Assembly: GCA_022825895.1 (NCBI GenBank)
Contig: JAJDVX010000003.1
Coordinates: 1-64,000 of the forward strand
Direction: 5' to 3'
DNA: 64,000 bases
DNA from: Chloroflexota bacterium
GTDB taxonomy: Bacteria > Chloroflexota > UBA11872
Shown here piece by piece: positions 44,021 to 53,061 of the stretch. The notes under the pieces are model-generated. The model was not told the DNA's origin. It did no database searches and was given only the letters and a program-made list of their open reading frames with translations. Positions within the stretch are counted from its first letter, which is position 1. Every line of letters begins with the position of its first letter. Position numbers and translations under genes: made by a program.

Positions 44021-44120
44021 GCCTTTGTCTCCCAGATCATGTCGTTATAGCAGTGACTGCGTTCGTATCGCCAAGAATCCTCGGCCGAGAGTCTCGCAGT
44101 CAGACCTTGAAGGCCAGGTG

Positions 44121-44933
44121 TCAGACCTCGAGGCCGGTCATGCGGGAAGTGGCGGAGCCGGGGAGTTCGATGGAGAGGCCGCCGTCGACGACGAGAGATT
44201 CGCCGGTGACGAAGCTGGCGAGGTCGGATACGAGAAACAGCACGGCGTTGGCGATGTCCTGAGCGTCGCCGCGGCGACAGATGGGGTTCTGCAGGGCCTG
44301 GCGAGCATCAAGCTCGGGGGTGGGCGCAAGGGCGGCGGCTTCGTATTTGACGTCGGTCATGATGCCGCCGGGCAGGATGCTGTTGGCGCGGATGTTGTGC
44401 TCGCCGTAGGCGACGGCGACGCTGCGCATGAGGGCGGTGATGGCGGCCTTGGCGGCTTCGTAGGGGCCCTCGATGGCGTTGGCCTGGATGGCGTGGGCTG
44501 ACGAAATGCCGACGATGGATCCGCCGCCGCCAGCGATCATGTGGGGAATGGCCAGCTTGCAGGCCATGAAGTGGGACTTGATCAGTACATCCTGGCTGCG
44601 GTCCCAGTCGGCCTCGGTGACGTCCACGAGCTTGTCGTGGGGGTGCCAGCGGGCGTTGTTGACGAGGGCGTAGATTCCGCCGAAGCGATTGAGGGCTGTT
44701 TGGACCATCAGTTCGCAGCCGGCCATCGTTCCCACGTCGGCGTGGACGTAGGCGGCCCGTCCGCCGGCTTCTTGGATTTCGGCTTCGACGCGACTGCCGC
44801 GGTCGTCGTTGAGGTCGGCGAGGACGACGGGCATGCCGTGGCGGGCCAGGGTGACGGCGGTGTTGCGGCCGATGCCCTGGGCGGCGCCGGTGACGATGGC
44901 GACGCGGTTGTTGAGTTCAGTGAATGGGGGCAT
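44121..44933 (-). CDS. Short-chain dehydrogenase/reductase
   Basis: A 270-residue NAD(P)-dependent SDR. The cofactor motif is TGAAQGIG, the NNAG motif reads NNAR, and the catalytic triad is in GISSAHA (Ser) and PYEAAK (Tyr and Lys). The C-terminal block is FVTGESLVVDGGLSIELPG. It most likely oxidises an alcohol or sugar, but the substrate is unknown. Single gene. Confidence 0.92.
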   Translation of the reverse strand: MPPFTELNNRVAIVTGAAQGIGRNTAVTLARHGMPVVLADLNDDRGSRVEAEIQEAGGRAAYVHADVGTMAGCELMVQTALNRFGGIYALVNNARWHPHDKLVDVTEADWDRSQDVLIKSHFMACKLAIPHMIAGGGGSIVGISSAHAIQANAIEGPYEAAKAAITALMRSVAVAYGEHNIRANSILPGGIMTDVKYEAAALAPTPELDARQALQNPICRRGDAQDIANAVLFLVSDLASFVTGESLVVDGGLSIELPGSATSRMTGLEV

Positions 44934-45029
44934 GGGGCACTCGAGTGTTTGGAGGTGAGTGTGACGTTAGAGCACGGGAATCCCTCACTCTATAGCTCCT
45001 CTCGAGGCCGTGCTGGCTTGTGCGATCTC

Positions 45030-45097
45030 GACCGGAAGACCCCTCACCGATTTCGAGCGAAGACGCCCGAATCTGCCTCTCCCCTTGGAGAGGGTGA
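45030..45097. repeat. Dispersed hairpin repeat, diverged copy
   Basis: ACCCCTCACCG is followed further on by CCTCTCC (45076-45082) and GGAGAGG (45087-45093), a 7-bp stem around CCTT. It belongs to the hairpin family at 1411-1445. Confidence 0.5.
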
Positions 45098-45160
45098 AGA
45101 ACCGTGCCGCCCCTGAGGAAGGTGGGCCTCGGTTGGGGGAAAGGCCAGGCGTGGTTTTGG

Positions 45161-45559
45161 TTAGGTGGGGTCGGGTGGGTGGGTTTGGAGGTTGGTGTGG
45201 CGGGCGAGGGTGTGGAAGTCGGCGTCGTGATGAAGGACGGGCGTGCCGGCGCGGATGGCGACGGCGGCGATGAGGCAGTCGATCAGCTTGCGGACGGTGG
45301 CGCCCTGCCGGCGGCAGCGGCGATTGAGGGCAGCGGCGTCCTCGTAGTCGGCGGGGTGCATTGGTATGACCACGGCGCGAGCGAGCAGGCGCCGGAGGTT
45401 CAGCAAATGGGACTCGTCCCGCGCGCCGGCCAGCACTTCCATGCTAATGGGATCGCAGATGGCGATGTCGCGGTCCAGCAGGTCGTCTACGTGCCAGCAG
45501 GCGGGAGACCCGGTGTCGCGCAGGAACTCGATCCAGGCGGAGGTGTCGATCAGGACCAC
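45161..45559 (-). CDS. vapC: VapC-family PIN toxin
   Basis: A 132-residue PIN ribonuclease toxin. Acidic residues expected in the active site are D5, E41, D94 and D112. The blocks [17 protein letters not shown] and [11 protein letters not shown] are typical of VapC paired with VapB. The GTG start at 45559 lies within the last bases of the antitoxin gene. Confidence 0.92.
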   Translation of the reverse strand: MVLIDTSAWIEFLRDTGSPACWHVDDLLDRDIAICDPISMEVLAGARDESHLLNLRRLLARAVVIPMHPADYEDAAALNRRCRRQGATVRKLIDCLIAAVAIRAGTPVLHHDADFHTLARHTNLQTHPPDPT

Positions 45560-45759
45560 GGCGGGCGGGGGGAACGCATGGTTTCAAGATCGCCTTCCCA
45601 GCCGCTGCCGCGAAGGGCGCGAGCCTCGTCAACCGACAAGGGCTCGGCCGCGAGGGTCCGCAGGGCGAAGTTGACGGCGGCGCGCTTGGTGGGGAGTCGA
45701 TAACGCCGCATGACTTCGGCGCAGGCCTGATCGTCGATGTCGATATTGGTGCGTGACAT
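45550..45759 (-). CDS. vapB: VapB-family antitoxin
   Basis: A 69-residue antitoxin starting [20 protein letters not shown], the hallmark of this VapB group, and ending in the toxin-binding tail [16 protein letters not shown]. It overlaps vapC by ten bases. Confidence 0.92.
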   Translation of the reverse strand: MSRTNIDIDDQACAEVMRRYRLPTKRAAVNFALRTLAAEPLSVDEARALRGSGWEGDLETMRSPRPPWS

Positions 45760-45862
45760 ACACCAAAGATACACCTGGAAGAAGGAGTGAGCGGAGAGGA
45801 GTGAGAGGTGAGAGAAGAGGGGAACGAAGGGGTCTGCCGGGTGGGTGGGTTGGCGAGGGGGT

Positions 45863-45910
45863 GGCTTCACACGGCCCGCCGAGGACGCTAGGCCGGCTCA
45901 GCATGAACGG
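45863..45910. repeat. Dispersed split repeat, copy 4
   Basis: GGCTTCACACGGC, a centre with GCCGAGGACG, then CCGGCTCAGCATGAACGG. A purine-rich tract precedes it (45776-45830), as with copy 1. Confidence 0.65.
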
Positions 45911-46000
45911 GGTGGGGCCCGACCAGCGTAGGTGGATAGTTTACGAGTGGGAGCGGGGGCGTTAGGTTCAGCGGTGCGAGCGAGCAGGAACGACGCCCCG

Positions 46001-47044
46001 ATGACTTCAGACACGATGCAGTGCCTTATCTGTCCCGGCGATCGAACCGTGGAAGTGACGACGAAGCCGATTCCCGAACCGGGGCCGGAGGACGTGCGGA
46101 TTCGGATCGGGGGATCGGCGATTTGCGGGAGCGACCTGCATAAGTACCGCCAGCCACGGGCCGAGCGGGACGAGCACGGATACAGCAAGCTGACGCTGGG
46201 ACACGAAGGGGCCGGCGTGGTGGACGCGGTGGGTCCGGGGGTGACCCATCCGGCCGTGGGCGACCGGGTGGTGATTTATCACCTGATTGGCTGCGGGCAC
46301 TGCGAGCACTGCCGGCGCGGCGAGCCGGGATTCTGTCGCGACATGGAGGGATTCAACTGGGTGCGCGACGGGGTGAACGCCGACTACGTGGTGGTGCCGG
46401 CGCGCAGCACGCTGCCGCTGCCGGACGACTTCGATTTCGAGGACGGCGCGCTGCTGGCGTGCAACCTGGGGACGGCGTTCGGCGCGGTGCGCAAGGCGAA
46501 GGCCTCGGGCGACATGACGCTGGCGGTGAGCGGGCTGGGTCCGGTGGGGCTGTACACGGTGATGTTCGCGCGGGCGATGGGGGCCTCGGTCATTGGGATC
46601 GACGTGCAGCCGAGCCGCATCGAGATGGCGGAGACGCTGGGGATCGATGCGACGTGCAACGCGGCGGAGACGGATCCGGTGGAGGCCATGCGCGAGTTCG
46701 GGGGCGGCGACGGCGTGCATGCGGCCATCGACACCTCGGGTTTCACGCAGGCGCGGACGGCGGCGCTGGAAGGGCTGCGGCCGCACGGAATCTTCGTGGA
46801 AGTGGGGATCGGCGAGGAGACGGTGTACAAGCTGAGCGCTCCGCTGAACGCGCGGGAGATCACGCTAACGGGCTCGTGGATCTTCAAGCTGTATGAGTGG
46901 GAAGACCTGCTGGATTTCCTGCGGCGTCACAAGCTGCCGGTGAAGGACGTGATCGCGAAGCGCATCCGGATCAACGAGGCGGTGGAGGCGTTCAAGCTGG
47001 CGGACTCGGCGACCACCGGCAAGATCATGATCGATTGGACCTGA
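46001..47044 (+). CDS. Zinc-dependent medium-chain dehydrogenase
   Basis: A 347-residue MDR-family alcohol or polyol dehydrogenase. Catalytic zinc ligands are C42 in ICGSDLHKY and H68-E69 in TLGHEGAG. The structural zinc site has four cysteines at 98, 101, 104 and 112. The NAD motif is VSGLGPVGLYTV. The ATG at 46001 is preceded by AGCAGGAA. The sulfatase gene begins 7 bases after its stop, so both probably serve one catabolic route. The substrate is unknown. Confidence 0.9.
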   Translation: MTSDTMQCLICPGDRTVEVTTKPIPEPGPEDVRIRIGGSAICGSDLHKYRQPRAERDEHGYSKLTLGHEGAGVVDAVGPGVTHPAVGDRVVIYHLIGCGHCEHCRRGEPGFCRDMEGFNWVRDGVNADYVVVPARSTLPLPDDFDFEDGALLACNLGTAFGAVRKAKASGDMTLAVSGLGPVGLYTVMFARAMGASVIGIDVQPSRIEMAETLGIDATCNAAETDPVEAMREFGGGDGVHAAIDTSGFTQARTAALEGLRPHGIFVEVGIGEETVYKLSAPLNAREITLTGSWIFKLYEWEDLLDFLRRHKLPVKDVIAKRIRINEAVEAFKLADSATTGKIMIDWT

Positions 47045-47051
47045 GGTCGGC

Positions 47052-48509
47052 ATGAGTGCCGCGCGACCGCACGTGCTGCTGCTGGTGACGGACCAGCAGC
47101 GCGGGGACTGCCTGGGGATCGAGGACCACCCGGTGTTGCAGACGCCGGCGATGGACGAGATCGGAGCGACGGGGACGCGGTTCCGTCGCGCCTACGCGGA
47201 GTGTCCGCAGTGCATCCCGGCGCGGCGGACGCTGATGTCGGGCCAGGACCCGGCCACGCACGGGATGTTGCAAAACCACCCGGACACCGAGTGGGATCCG
47301 CCGGCGACGCTGGCCGGCGAGTTGCGTTCAGCCGGATACGAGACCTGGCTGAGCGGCAAGCTGCACCTGGCGCCGAAGCGGAAGCGGTATGGATTTGACC
47401 GGATGTCGCTGGCGGACAGCACGCGCGGCGGCGGGAACGATTACCTGGACTGGCTGCACGGGGAGATTCCGCTCAATCGCTGGGCCATGGCGCACGGGGC
47501 GACGCCGAACGGGTGGATCGGGCGGCCGAGCCACCTGGCGGAGGAGCAGACGCATGCGTTCTGGTGCGTGTCGGAGGCGATCAACTTCCTGCAGCGGCGG
47601 GATCCGAGCGCGCCGTTTTTTCTGAAGGTGTCGTTCATCGATCCGCATCCGCCGTTTACGCCGCCGCAGTTCTACTACGACCGCTACCACTGGCAGGACC
47701 TGCCGAATCCGGTGATCGGGGATTGGGCGGACCCGGTGGATGCGCCGACGCGGGGGATCGACATCGAGATGCAGGAGGCGCGCTCGCAGGGGCTCGAACT
47801 GGACGCGCGGGTGATGCACGCCTGCCGGGCGGGGTACTACGGGCTGATCAACCACGTGGACATGCAGATCAGCCGGCTGCTGCAGTACATGAACGACATG
47901 CAGCTGCTGGACGACACGCTGGTGGTGTTCGTGTCGGACCACGGCGAGATGCTGGGCGATCACCGGCTGTTCCATAAGTCGTGGCCCTATGAGGCGGCGG
48001 CGCGGGTGCCGCTGCTGGTGTTGGGCCCGCCCTCAGGGGACTATCCGACGCACGCGGTCCGCGACGAGCCGGTGGGATTGCAGGATGTGATGCCGACGAT
48101 CCTGGACGGGGTTGGGCTGGAGGTTCCGGATTCGGTGACGGGGCGGAGCCTGATGCCGTTCGTGCGTGGCGACACACCGACGTGGCGGGAGACGCTGCAC
48201 GGAGAGCATTCGGGCGGGAAGAACCGTCCGGAAACGGCCTGGCACTTCATTACCGACGGGCAGACCAAGTACATCTGGTACAGCCAGTCGGGTCGGGAGC
48301 AGCTGTTTGACATTGCGAACGATCCGGACGAGACGCGGGATCTGGCAGGGACGGCGGACCTGGGGCCGTGGCGTGAGCGGTTGATGGATCGGCTGAGGGA
48401 CCGGCCGGAAGGGTTTACGGACGGGTCGCGGCTGATCGCGGGACGGCCGCATGAGCCGATGGTGCCGGGGACGCCAAGGGAAGGGAATGCGGCGGGGGTG
48501 TACGGGTGA
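47052..48509 (+). CDS. Cys-type sulfatase
   Basis: A 485-residue member of the alkaline-phosphatase-like sulfatases, hydrolysing sulfate esters with calcium and formylglycine. The motif C54-I-P-A-R58 marks the cysteine that becomes formylglycine. Metal ligands include D14 in LVTDQQRGD and the VSDHGEMLGDH block near residue 300. No signal peptide is visible, so it may act in the cytosol. A phosphonate hydrolase of the same fold is the main alternative. No maturation enzyme is in the window. Confidence 0.88.
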   Translation: MSAARPHVLLLVTDQQRGDCLGIEDHPVLQTPAMDEIGATGTRFRRAYAECPQCIPARRTLMSGQDPATHGMLQNHPDTEWDPPATLAGELRSAGYETWLSGKLHLAPKRKRYGFDRMSLADSTRGGGNDYLDWLHGEIPLNRWAMAHGATPNGWIGRPSHLAEEQTHAFWCVSEAINFLQRRDPSAPFFLKVSFIDPHPPFTPPQFYYDRYHWQDLPNPVIGDWADPVDAPTRGIDIEMQEARSQGLELDARVMHACRAGYYGLINHVDMQISRLLQYMNDMQLLDDTLVVFVSDHGEMLGDHRLFHKSWPYEAAARVPLLVLGPPSGDYPTHAVRDEPVGLQDVMPTILDGVGLEVPDSVTGRSLMPFVRGDTPTWRETLHGEHSGGKNRPETAWHFITDGQTKYIWYSQSGREQLFDIANDPDETRDLAGTADLGPWRERLMDRLRDRPEGFTDGSRLIAGRPHEPMVPGTPREGNAAGVYG

Positions 48510-48563
48510 GAGCCGGCTAGCGGAGATTCCGCGTTGGACGTCGGCGGTCTCTGAGTTTCCCGG

Positions 48564-48710
48564 CTAGGTCCGACTCCACTCGGCGTGAACAGTGCAGGTG
48601 GAGAGTTGAACTCTCCTCACCGTGATCTTTGCGCCGGACCTATCGATGACGAACTCAATCTTGGCTGGTGAGAACGTGTCGAGTTTGGCCTTGAGTTCTG
48701 CGAGCGTCAC
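48564..48710 (-). CDS. Tiny ORF coupled to the methyltransferase gene
   Basis: A 48-residue frame whose GTG at 48710 overlaps the methyltransferase stop (GTGA). It reads VTLAELKAKLDTFSPAKIEF and ends HAEWSRT, an amphipathic helix followed by beta-like segments. The four-base overlap and open frame suggest real translation. I know no family; it could be the stub of a lost restriction gene or a small partner. Confidence 0.4.
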   Translation of the reverse strand: MTLAELKAKLDTFSPAKIEFVIDRSGAKITVRRVQLSTCTVHAEWSRT

Positions 48711-49654
48711 CGACCGCCCATTCGGCGTTCGATCAGATCCACGAATGCCGGCTTGATCTCAACGCCTACCCAGTCGCGTTCCAATTCGCGGGCCGCCAAG
48801 AGCGTGGTGCCCGAACCGGCATAGGGGTCGAGCACGACGCTGTTGCGCTTGCTGGTGATCGAGAGGCAGCGACGCGCCAGGGACAGGGGCATCATGGCCG
48901 GGTGGTCATCGGCGTTGCCGTTCGTGCGCCGGAGCGGTTCCGTTGGGATGTTCCAGACGGTTCGCAGGCGGCGACCACGCGGGCCTTTGACGGCTTCCTG
49001 GTCGTAGTAGTAGTCCTGCTGCTTCGACAGGAGGAACAGCGTTTCGTGCGCCTTGGTCGGGCGATCGCCCACCGATTCAGGATGCGCGTTCGGCTTGTGC
49101 CAGATCACTTCGCTGCGTAGCCACCAGCCGGCTTCCTGAAGCGCGAAGGCCAGGCGCCAGGGGACGCCTATCAGATCTTTTGGCTTTAGACCCTCTGGCG
49201 TTGGCGGACGGACGCTCATGGCGCGGGCGCTGTTCTTTCGATCGGGAGCGCGGTATCTGCGATTGCCGGACGTGTATAAATCGCCGACATTCAGCCATAC
49301 CGTCCCGTCGGATCGCAGAACCCGGTGGATCTGCTCAAAGACAGCCACGATGGCATCTAGATATGCGTCAAGGCTGTCGTCGCGGCCAATCTGGTCCTCA
49401 ACTTCGTAGTCCCTCAGTGACCAATAGGGCGGCGACGTAACTACGGTCTGCATGGACTCGTCGGGTAGAAGCGACAGCCCCGCGCGGGCGTCGCCGCAGA
49501 GCAGAAGGGGTCGGCTAATGGACTTGAAGGGCTCTCGGTCCAGGTCATCGACTCGAAGGTAGGGCTGCCACTCTCCAACATCGGACTCTGGGCGCGCGAC
49601 AGCCGGAAACAGTGTGCTCTGGTGGGCGGGTGCGGCTACGACCTTGTCGCGCAC
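48707..49654 (-). CDS. Beta-class DNA methyltransferase (N4-cytosine or N6-adenine)
   Basis: A 315-residue site-specific DNA methyltransferase. The catalytic motif TSPPYW (73-78) comes before the SAM-binding motif VLDPYAGSGTTLLAA (about 275-289), the order of the beta class. TSPPYW leans toward N4-cytosine. The target recognition region lies between them. No restriction nuclease is found nearby, so it is probably an orphan or the remains of a restriction-modification pair. Confidence 0.88.
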   Translation of the reverse strand: MRDKVVAAPAHQSTLFPAVARPESDVGEWQPYLRVDDLDREPFKSISRPLLLCGDARAGLSLLPDESMQTVVTSPPYWSLRDYEVEDQIGRDDSLDAYLDAIVAVFEQIHRVLRSDGTVWLNVGDLYTSGNRRYRAPDRKNSARAMSVRPPTPEGLKPKDLIGVPWRLAFALQEAGWWLRSEVIWHKPNAHPESVGDRPTKAHETLFLLSKQQDYYYDQEAVKGPRGRRLRTVWNIPTEPLRRTNGNADDHPAMMPLSLARRCLSITSKRNSVVLDPYAGSGTTLLAARELERDWVGVEIKPAFVDLIERRMGGR

Positions 49655-49749
49655 GCCAAGCCCTCCCGGGGGGCGCCGTAAGTCAACCGGCCCCCGATGA
49701 CGCCAATCTGCCGCATGTCTTCAGTGTCGCGCCTTGATCCCATTTCTGG

Positions 49750-49989
49750 CTAGCGGAAGAAGCGGAGGATGATGTTGATGAGGATGGTGAGGATGAGGCT
49801 GAGGATGAGCATGGAGGCGAGGGGGAAGAAGAAGGAGAAGCGTTCGCGTTCGATGGCGATGTCGCCGGGGAGACGGCCGAAGAAGGGGATCTGACCGAGG
49901 AGGACCAGTAGGACGCCGGCCGCGAGAAGCAGGCCGCCAAGGATGATGAGCAGGCGGCCGAGGCCGCCTACGTTGAAGCCGCCGTCCAT
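49750..49989 (-). CDS. DUF2905-family small membrane protein
   Basis: A 79-residue protein with two membrane helices around the family signature GQIPFFGRLPGDIAIERERFSFFFPLAS. The function of DUF2905 is unknown, but it is widespread in Gram-positive and Chloroflexota-type bacteria. The ATG at 49989 is my choice; a GTG at 50010 is possible. Confidence 0.88.
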   Translation of the reverse strand: MDGGFNVGGLGRLLIILGGLLLAAGVLLVLLGQIPFFGRLPGDIAIERERFSFFFPLASMLILSLILTILINIILRFFR

Positions 49990-50069
49990 GCGTTCATGGT
50001 AGGTCTCCACCGGCTATGAGCTGAAGTGCGCGTGTGAAACGATGCGCAGGGATCGGCTAGACAGAACGG

Positions 50070-52130
50070 ATGCGGGCGATGGGCGCTGAACCAGTGACAG
50101 CGACGCAGACCGACGTGGCGGTGATTGGGGGAACGCCGGCGGGGGTGGCGGCGGCGATTGCGGCGTCGCGGGAGGGGCTGAAGGTGGTGCTGGTGGAGCC
50201 GTCGCGGCACCTGGGTGGGTTGATGACGAGCGGGCTGGGGGCGACTGATATTCGGCCGAATGAGTCGGTGGGCGGGATCTTCCGGCGGTTCGTGGTGTTG
50301 GTGCGGGAGCACTACGCATCGACGTACGGCGAGGACTCCGAACAGGTTCGGGTCTGTAATGACGGGTACCGGTTTGAGCCTTCGCTGGCGGAGCGTCTGG
50401 TGGTCGAGCTAGTCGGGGAACAGGAGCGGCTGGAGGTCTGGCGGGGATGGCGGCTGGCCTGGGACGGCGGGCCGTCGATGCCGGAGGGCGGGCGCTGGCT
50501 GGTGCATACGGAGCCGGGCGCGGACGTGTCGCGGATTGACGAGACGCCCGAGCGGCGGGTCACGGCGGTGACGCTGGCGGCGGTAGACGAGCAGGGGCGG
50601 GCCACGGGTGAGCAGGCGCGGCTCGAGGCGCGGGTGTTTGTGGACGCGACGTACGAGGGTGACGTGGCGCTGGGCGCGGGGGCGGCGTACCGGATCGGGC
50701 GCGAGGGTCGGGAGGAACTGGGCGAGTCGCATGCCGGGGTGGTGTACCAGGACTTTCACGACCGGATGACGTATCCGGGGTCCACTGGGAAAGCGGATCG
50801 GCGCATCCAGGCGTACAACTACCGGCTGTGCCTGACCGACGATCCAGAGAACCGACGTGACGTTGAGCGGCCGGCGGATTACGAGCGCAGTGCGTACGCC
50901 CCGCTGGTGGACGACGTGCGCAGCGGGCGGATGCCGGGGTTCTGGGGTCCGCGTGGCGGGACGGCGGTGCTGAACTTTGTGCCGATGCCGAACCGGAAAT
51001 CGGACGCGAACAACCACCACTACTGTTTGACGTCCAGCGACTGGGCCGAGGCGAACTTCGACTACCCGGAGGCGGGACCTCAGCGTCGCCTGGAGATCGC
51101 GGCGGCGCACCGCGCCTTTACCGAGGGTCTGGTGTGGTTCTGTCAGAACGACGAGGAGTTGCCGGCGGACTTCCGGGAGGCGGCGCGGGCGTGGGGACTG
51201 GCGGCGGACGAATTTCAGGACAACGGCGGGTTTCCGCGGCAGATGTATGTGCGCGAGGGCTGCCGCATCCTGGGCGGCTACCTGTTCAGCGCCAGCGACG
51301 CGCTGCTGGACAGTTCGGGCGGGCGTTCGCCGGTGCACTGGGACAGCGTGGCGTCGGGCGGTTACCAGATTGACTCGCACGCGACGCGGCAGCGCGAGGA
51401 CCTCGGACTTGAAGACACAGTGGCTGCCGATGGGCGGCGGGTGGCGCTGGAGGGTTTCATCGGGCTGCACGAGGAGACGGTGCCGTACCAGATTCCCTAT
51501 CGGGTGATGGTGCCGGAGGGCATCGACGGGCTGCTGGTTCCGGTGGCGGTATCGGCGAGCCATCTGGGGTACGGGACGATCCGGATGGAGCCGGTGTGGA
51601 TGGCGCTGGGCAAAGCGGCGGGTCAGGCAGCGGCGTTGGCGCTGGCGCGGGGCGTGCGGGTGCGGGACGTGCCGCGTGGGCGGTTGCAGCGGGCTCTGCT
51701 GGATCACGGGCAAGTGGTTACGTATTGCAGCGATGTTGCGCCGGCGGGGTTTGAAGGGTTCGAGGAGCAGGCGGCGAGCCTCTCGGAGGCGGCGCAGTTT
51801 TGGGGCGCCCGGGGGTTCTTCCCGCACTACGCCGTACGGCCCGACGAGCCTCTGACGCTGGGCGAGGCGCAGCGGTGGGCCTGGCTAGCGCGGCGAGCGG
51901 TGGACCCGTGGCGGCCGGTGGAGGTGGACGCGAGGCTGTTTGACGATCAAACGCCCTGTAGCCGGTCGGCGTTTACGGACATCGTGCGCGAGTGGATGGT
52001 CGAGCCGTCGCCGCTGCGAGCGTCGATGGGAGGGTTGCCGGAGTGGCCGAGACCGGAGCAGCCCGAAGCGACGATCAAACGCGGCGAGGCCTGCCGGTTG
52101 ATCGACCGGCTGTACGGCGAACTGACCTGA
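50070..52130 (+). CDS. FAD-dependent oxidoreductase (FAD_oxidored family)
   Basis: A 686-residue flavoprotein. The FAD-binding motif IGGTPAGVAAAIAASREGLKV lies at residues 19-39, followed by HLGGLMTSGLGATD, typical of this family. A second FAD contact, GTIRMEPVWMALGKAAGQAA, lies near residue 500. The C-terminal 150 residues resemble a helical module and are less conserved. Family members oxidise diverse small molecules and are frequent in polysaccharide-degrading bacteria. The substrate is unknown. Confidence 0.87.
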   Translation: MRAMGAEPVTATQTDVAVIGGTPAGVAAAIAASREGLKVVLVEPSRHLGGLMTSGLGATDIRPNESVGGIFRRFVVLVREHYASTYGEDSEQVRVCNDGYRFEPSLAERLVVELVGEQERLEVWRGWRLAWDGGPSMPEGGRWLVHTEPGADVSRIDETPERRVTAVTLAAVDEQGRATGEQARLEARVFVDATYEGDVALGAGAAYRIGREGREELGESHAGVVYQDFHDRMTYPGSTGKADRRIQAYNYRLCLTDDPENRRDVERPADYERSAYAPLVDDVRSGRMPGFWGPRGGTAVLNFVPMPNRKSDANNHHYCLTSSDWAEANFDYPEAGPQRRLEIAAAHRAFTEGLVWFCQNDEELPADFREAARAWGLAADEFQDNGGFPRQMYVREGCRILGGYLFSASDALLDSSGGRSPVHWDSVASGGYQIDSHATRQREDLGLEDTVAADGRRVALEGFIGLHEETVPYQIPYRVMVPEGIDGLLVPVAVSASHLGYGTIRMEPVWMALGKAAGQAAALALARGVRVRDVPRGRLQRALLDHGQVVTYCSDVAPAGFEGFEEQAASLSEAAQFWGARGFFPHYAVRPDEPLTLGEAQRWAWLARRAVDPWRPVEVDARLFDDQTPCSRSAFTDIVREWMVEPSPLRASMGGLPEWPRPEQPEATIKRGEACRLIDRLYGELT

Positions 52131-52151
52131 CGACGCCGAGATCCCCGGGGC

Positions 52152-52910
52152 TTAGAAGCCGATGTTGCGGAGGATGCGGCGGAAGAAGCCGACGTGTTCG
52201 CCTTCGCGGAAGGTGAGGACGTGCACGTCGCTGCCAGACCAGACCGCTTGGGCGCTGTGGGCTTCCAGGAACTTCGGGTTTCGGGGGTCCTCGCGGATCT
52301 GGACCATCTGCGAGGCGCCGGGACGCACGTTGAACTCGAGCTCGCTGCCCACCAGGTCGTCGACCGGGACGGTGAAGAGTTCGGCGGCGGCCGGGTTGGC
52401 GAAGAGCACCTTGCGGGTGGAGTCGGCCACGATGACGCCGTCGGGCTGGTTCATGACGATGTCGGCGAAGCCGGGCTCTTCGGCGACGAGGGTGCGGATG
52501 CGTTCCTCGGCGGTGGCGGCGCGGCGCTGGCGCTCGATCGAGTAGCGGATGGTGCGGCGCAGCCGTTCTTCCTCGAATTCGCCCTTGACCAGGTAGTCCT
52601 GGGCGCCCTGGCCGACCGCGGCGGTTGCCACGGCTTCGTCGCCAAGACCGGAGAGGATGACGATCGGGACGCCGCCGGCGCGTTCCTGGGCCGCGGTGAA
52701 CGTGTCGAGACCCTGAGTTTCGCCAAGGCCCAGATCCAGCAGGATCACCGATGGCGAGTAGTCGGCGATGGCGTCGAGTCCGCTATCGAGCTTGGCGTAG
52801 CTCTGGACTTCGTACTGCACATCGCCGGTAGGGACGAGCATCTCTTCGAGCAGGCGAACGTCGCCGGGGTTGTCTTCGATGACCAGGATTCGGAGCGTTT
52901 GTGCGGCCAT
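52152..52910 (-). CDS. Response regulator with receiver and PAS domains
   Basis: A 252-residue protein. The receiver domain (about 1-125) shows [16 protein letters not shown], the phosphoacceptor in ILLDLGLGETQ and the lysine in DYLVKGEFEE. A PAS domain (about 145-210) follows: MNQPDGVIVADSTRKVLFAN. There is no DNA-binding or kinase output domain. GAGGGG precedes the ATG at 52910. It diverges from the histidine kinase at 53062 and probably takes phosphate from it. Confidence 0.9.
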   Translation of the reverse strand: MAAQTLRILVIEDNPGDVRLLEEMLVPTGDVQYEVQSYAKLDSGLDAIADYSPSVILLDLGLGETQGLDTFTAAQERAGGVPIVILSGLGDEAVATAAVGQGAQDYLVKGEFEEERLRRTIRYSIERQRRAATAEERIRTLVAEEPGFADIVMNQPDGVIVADSTRKVLFANPAAAELFTVPVDDLVGSELEFNVRPGASQMVQIREDPRNPKFLEAHSAQAVWSGSDVHVLTFREGEHVGFFRRILRNIGF

Positions 52911-53061
52911 TAGTCCCCTCCCCGCGGGCGCCGTGTCGTCGCGGCGTCGATCATTCAACGTCGAAGTGTGCCCAAACTGTAACAATTGCCGCGGTGCTTC
53001 CGCGCATTGGGAGGAGTGGAGCTTTGGCGATGCGGGCGGCGAACCAAGCCCAGCGGTACGG

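Noticed and set aside
36153-45759. Prophage or integrative element in the toxin-antitoxin zone
   Set aside because: No integrase, structural phage gene, conjugation gene or tRNA attachment site is visible.
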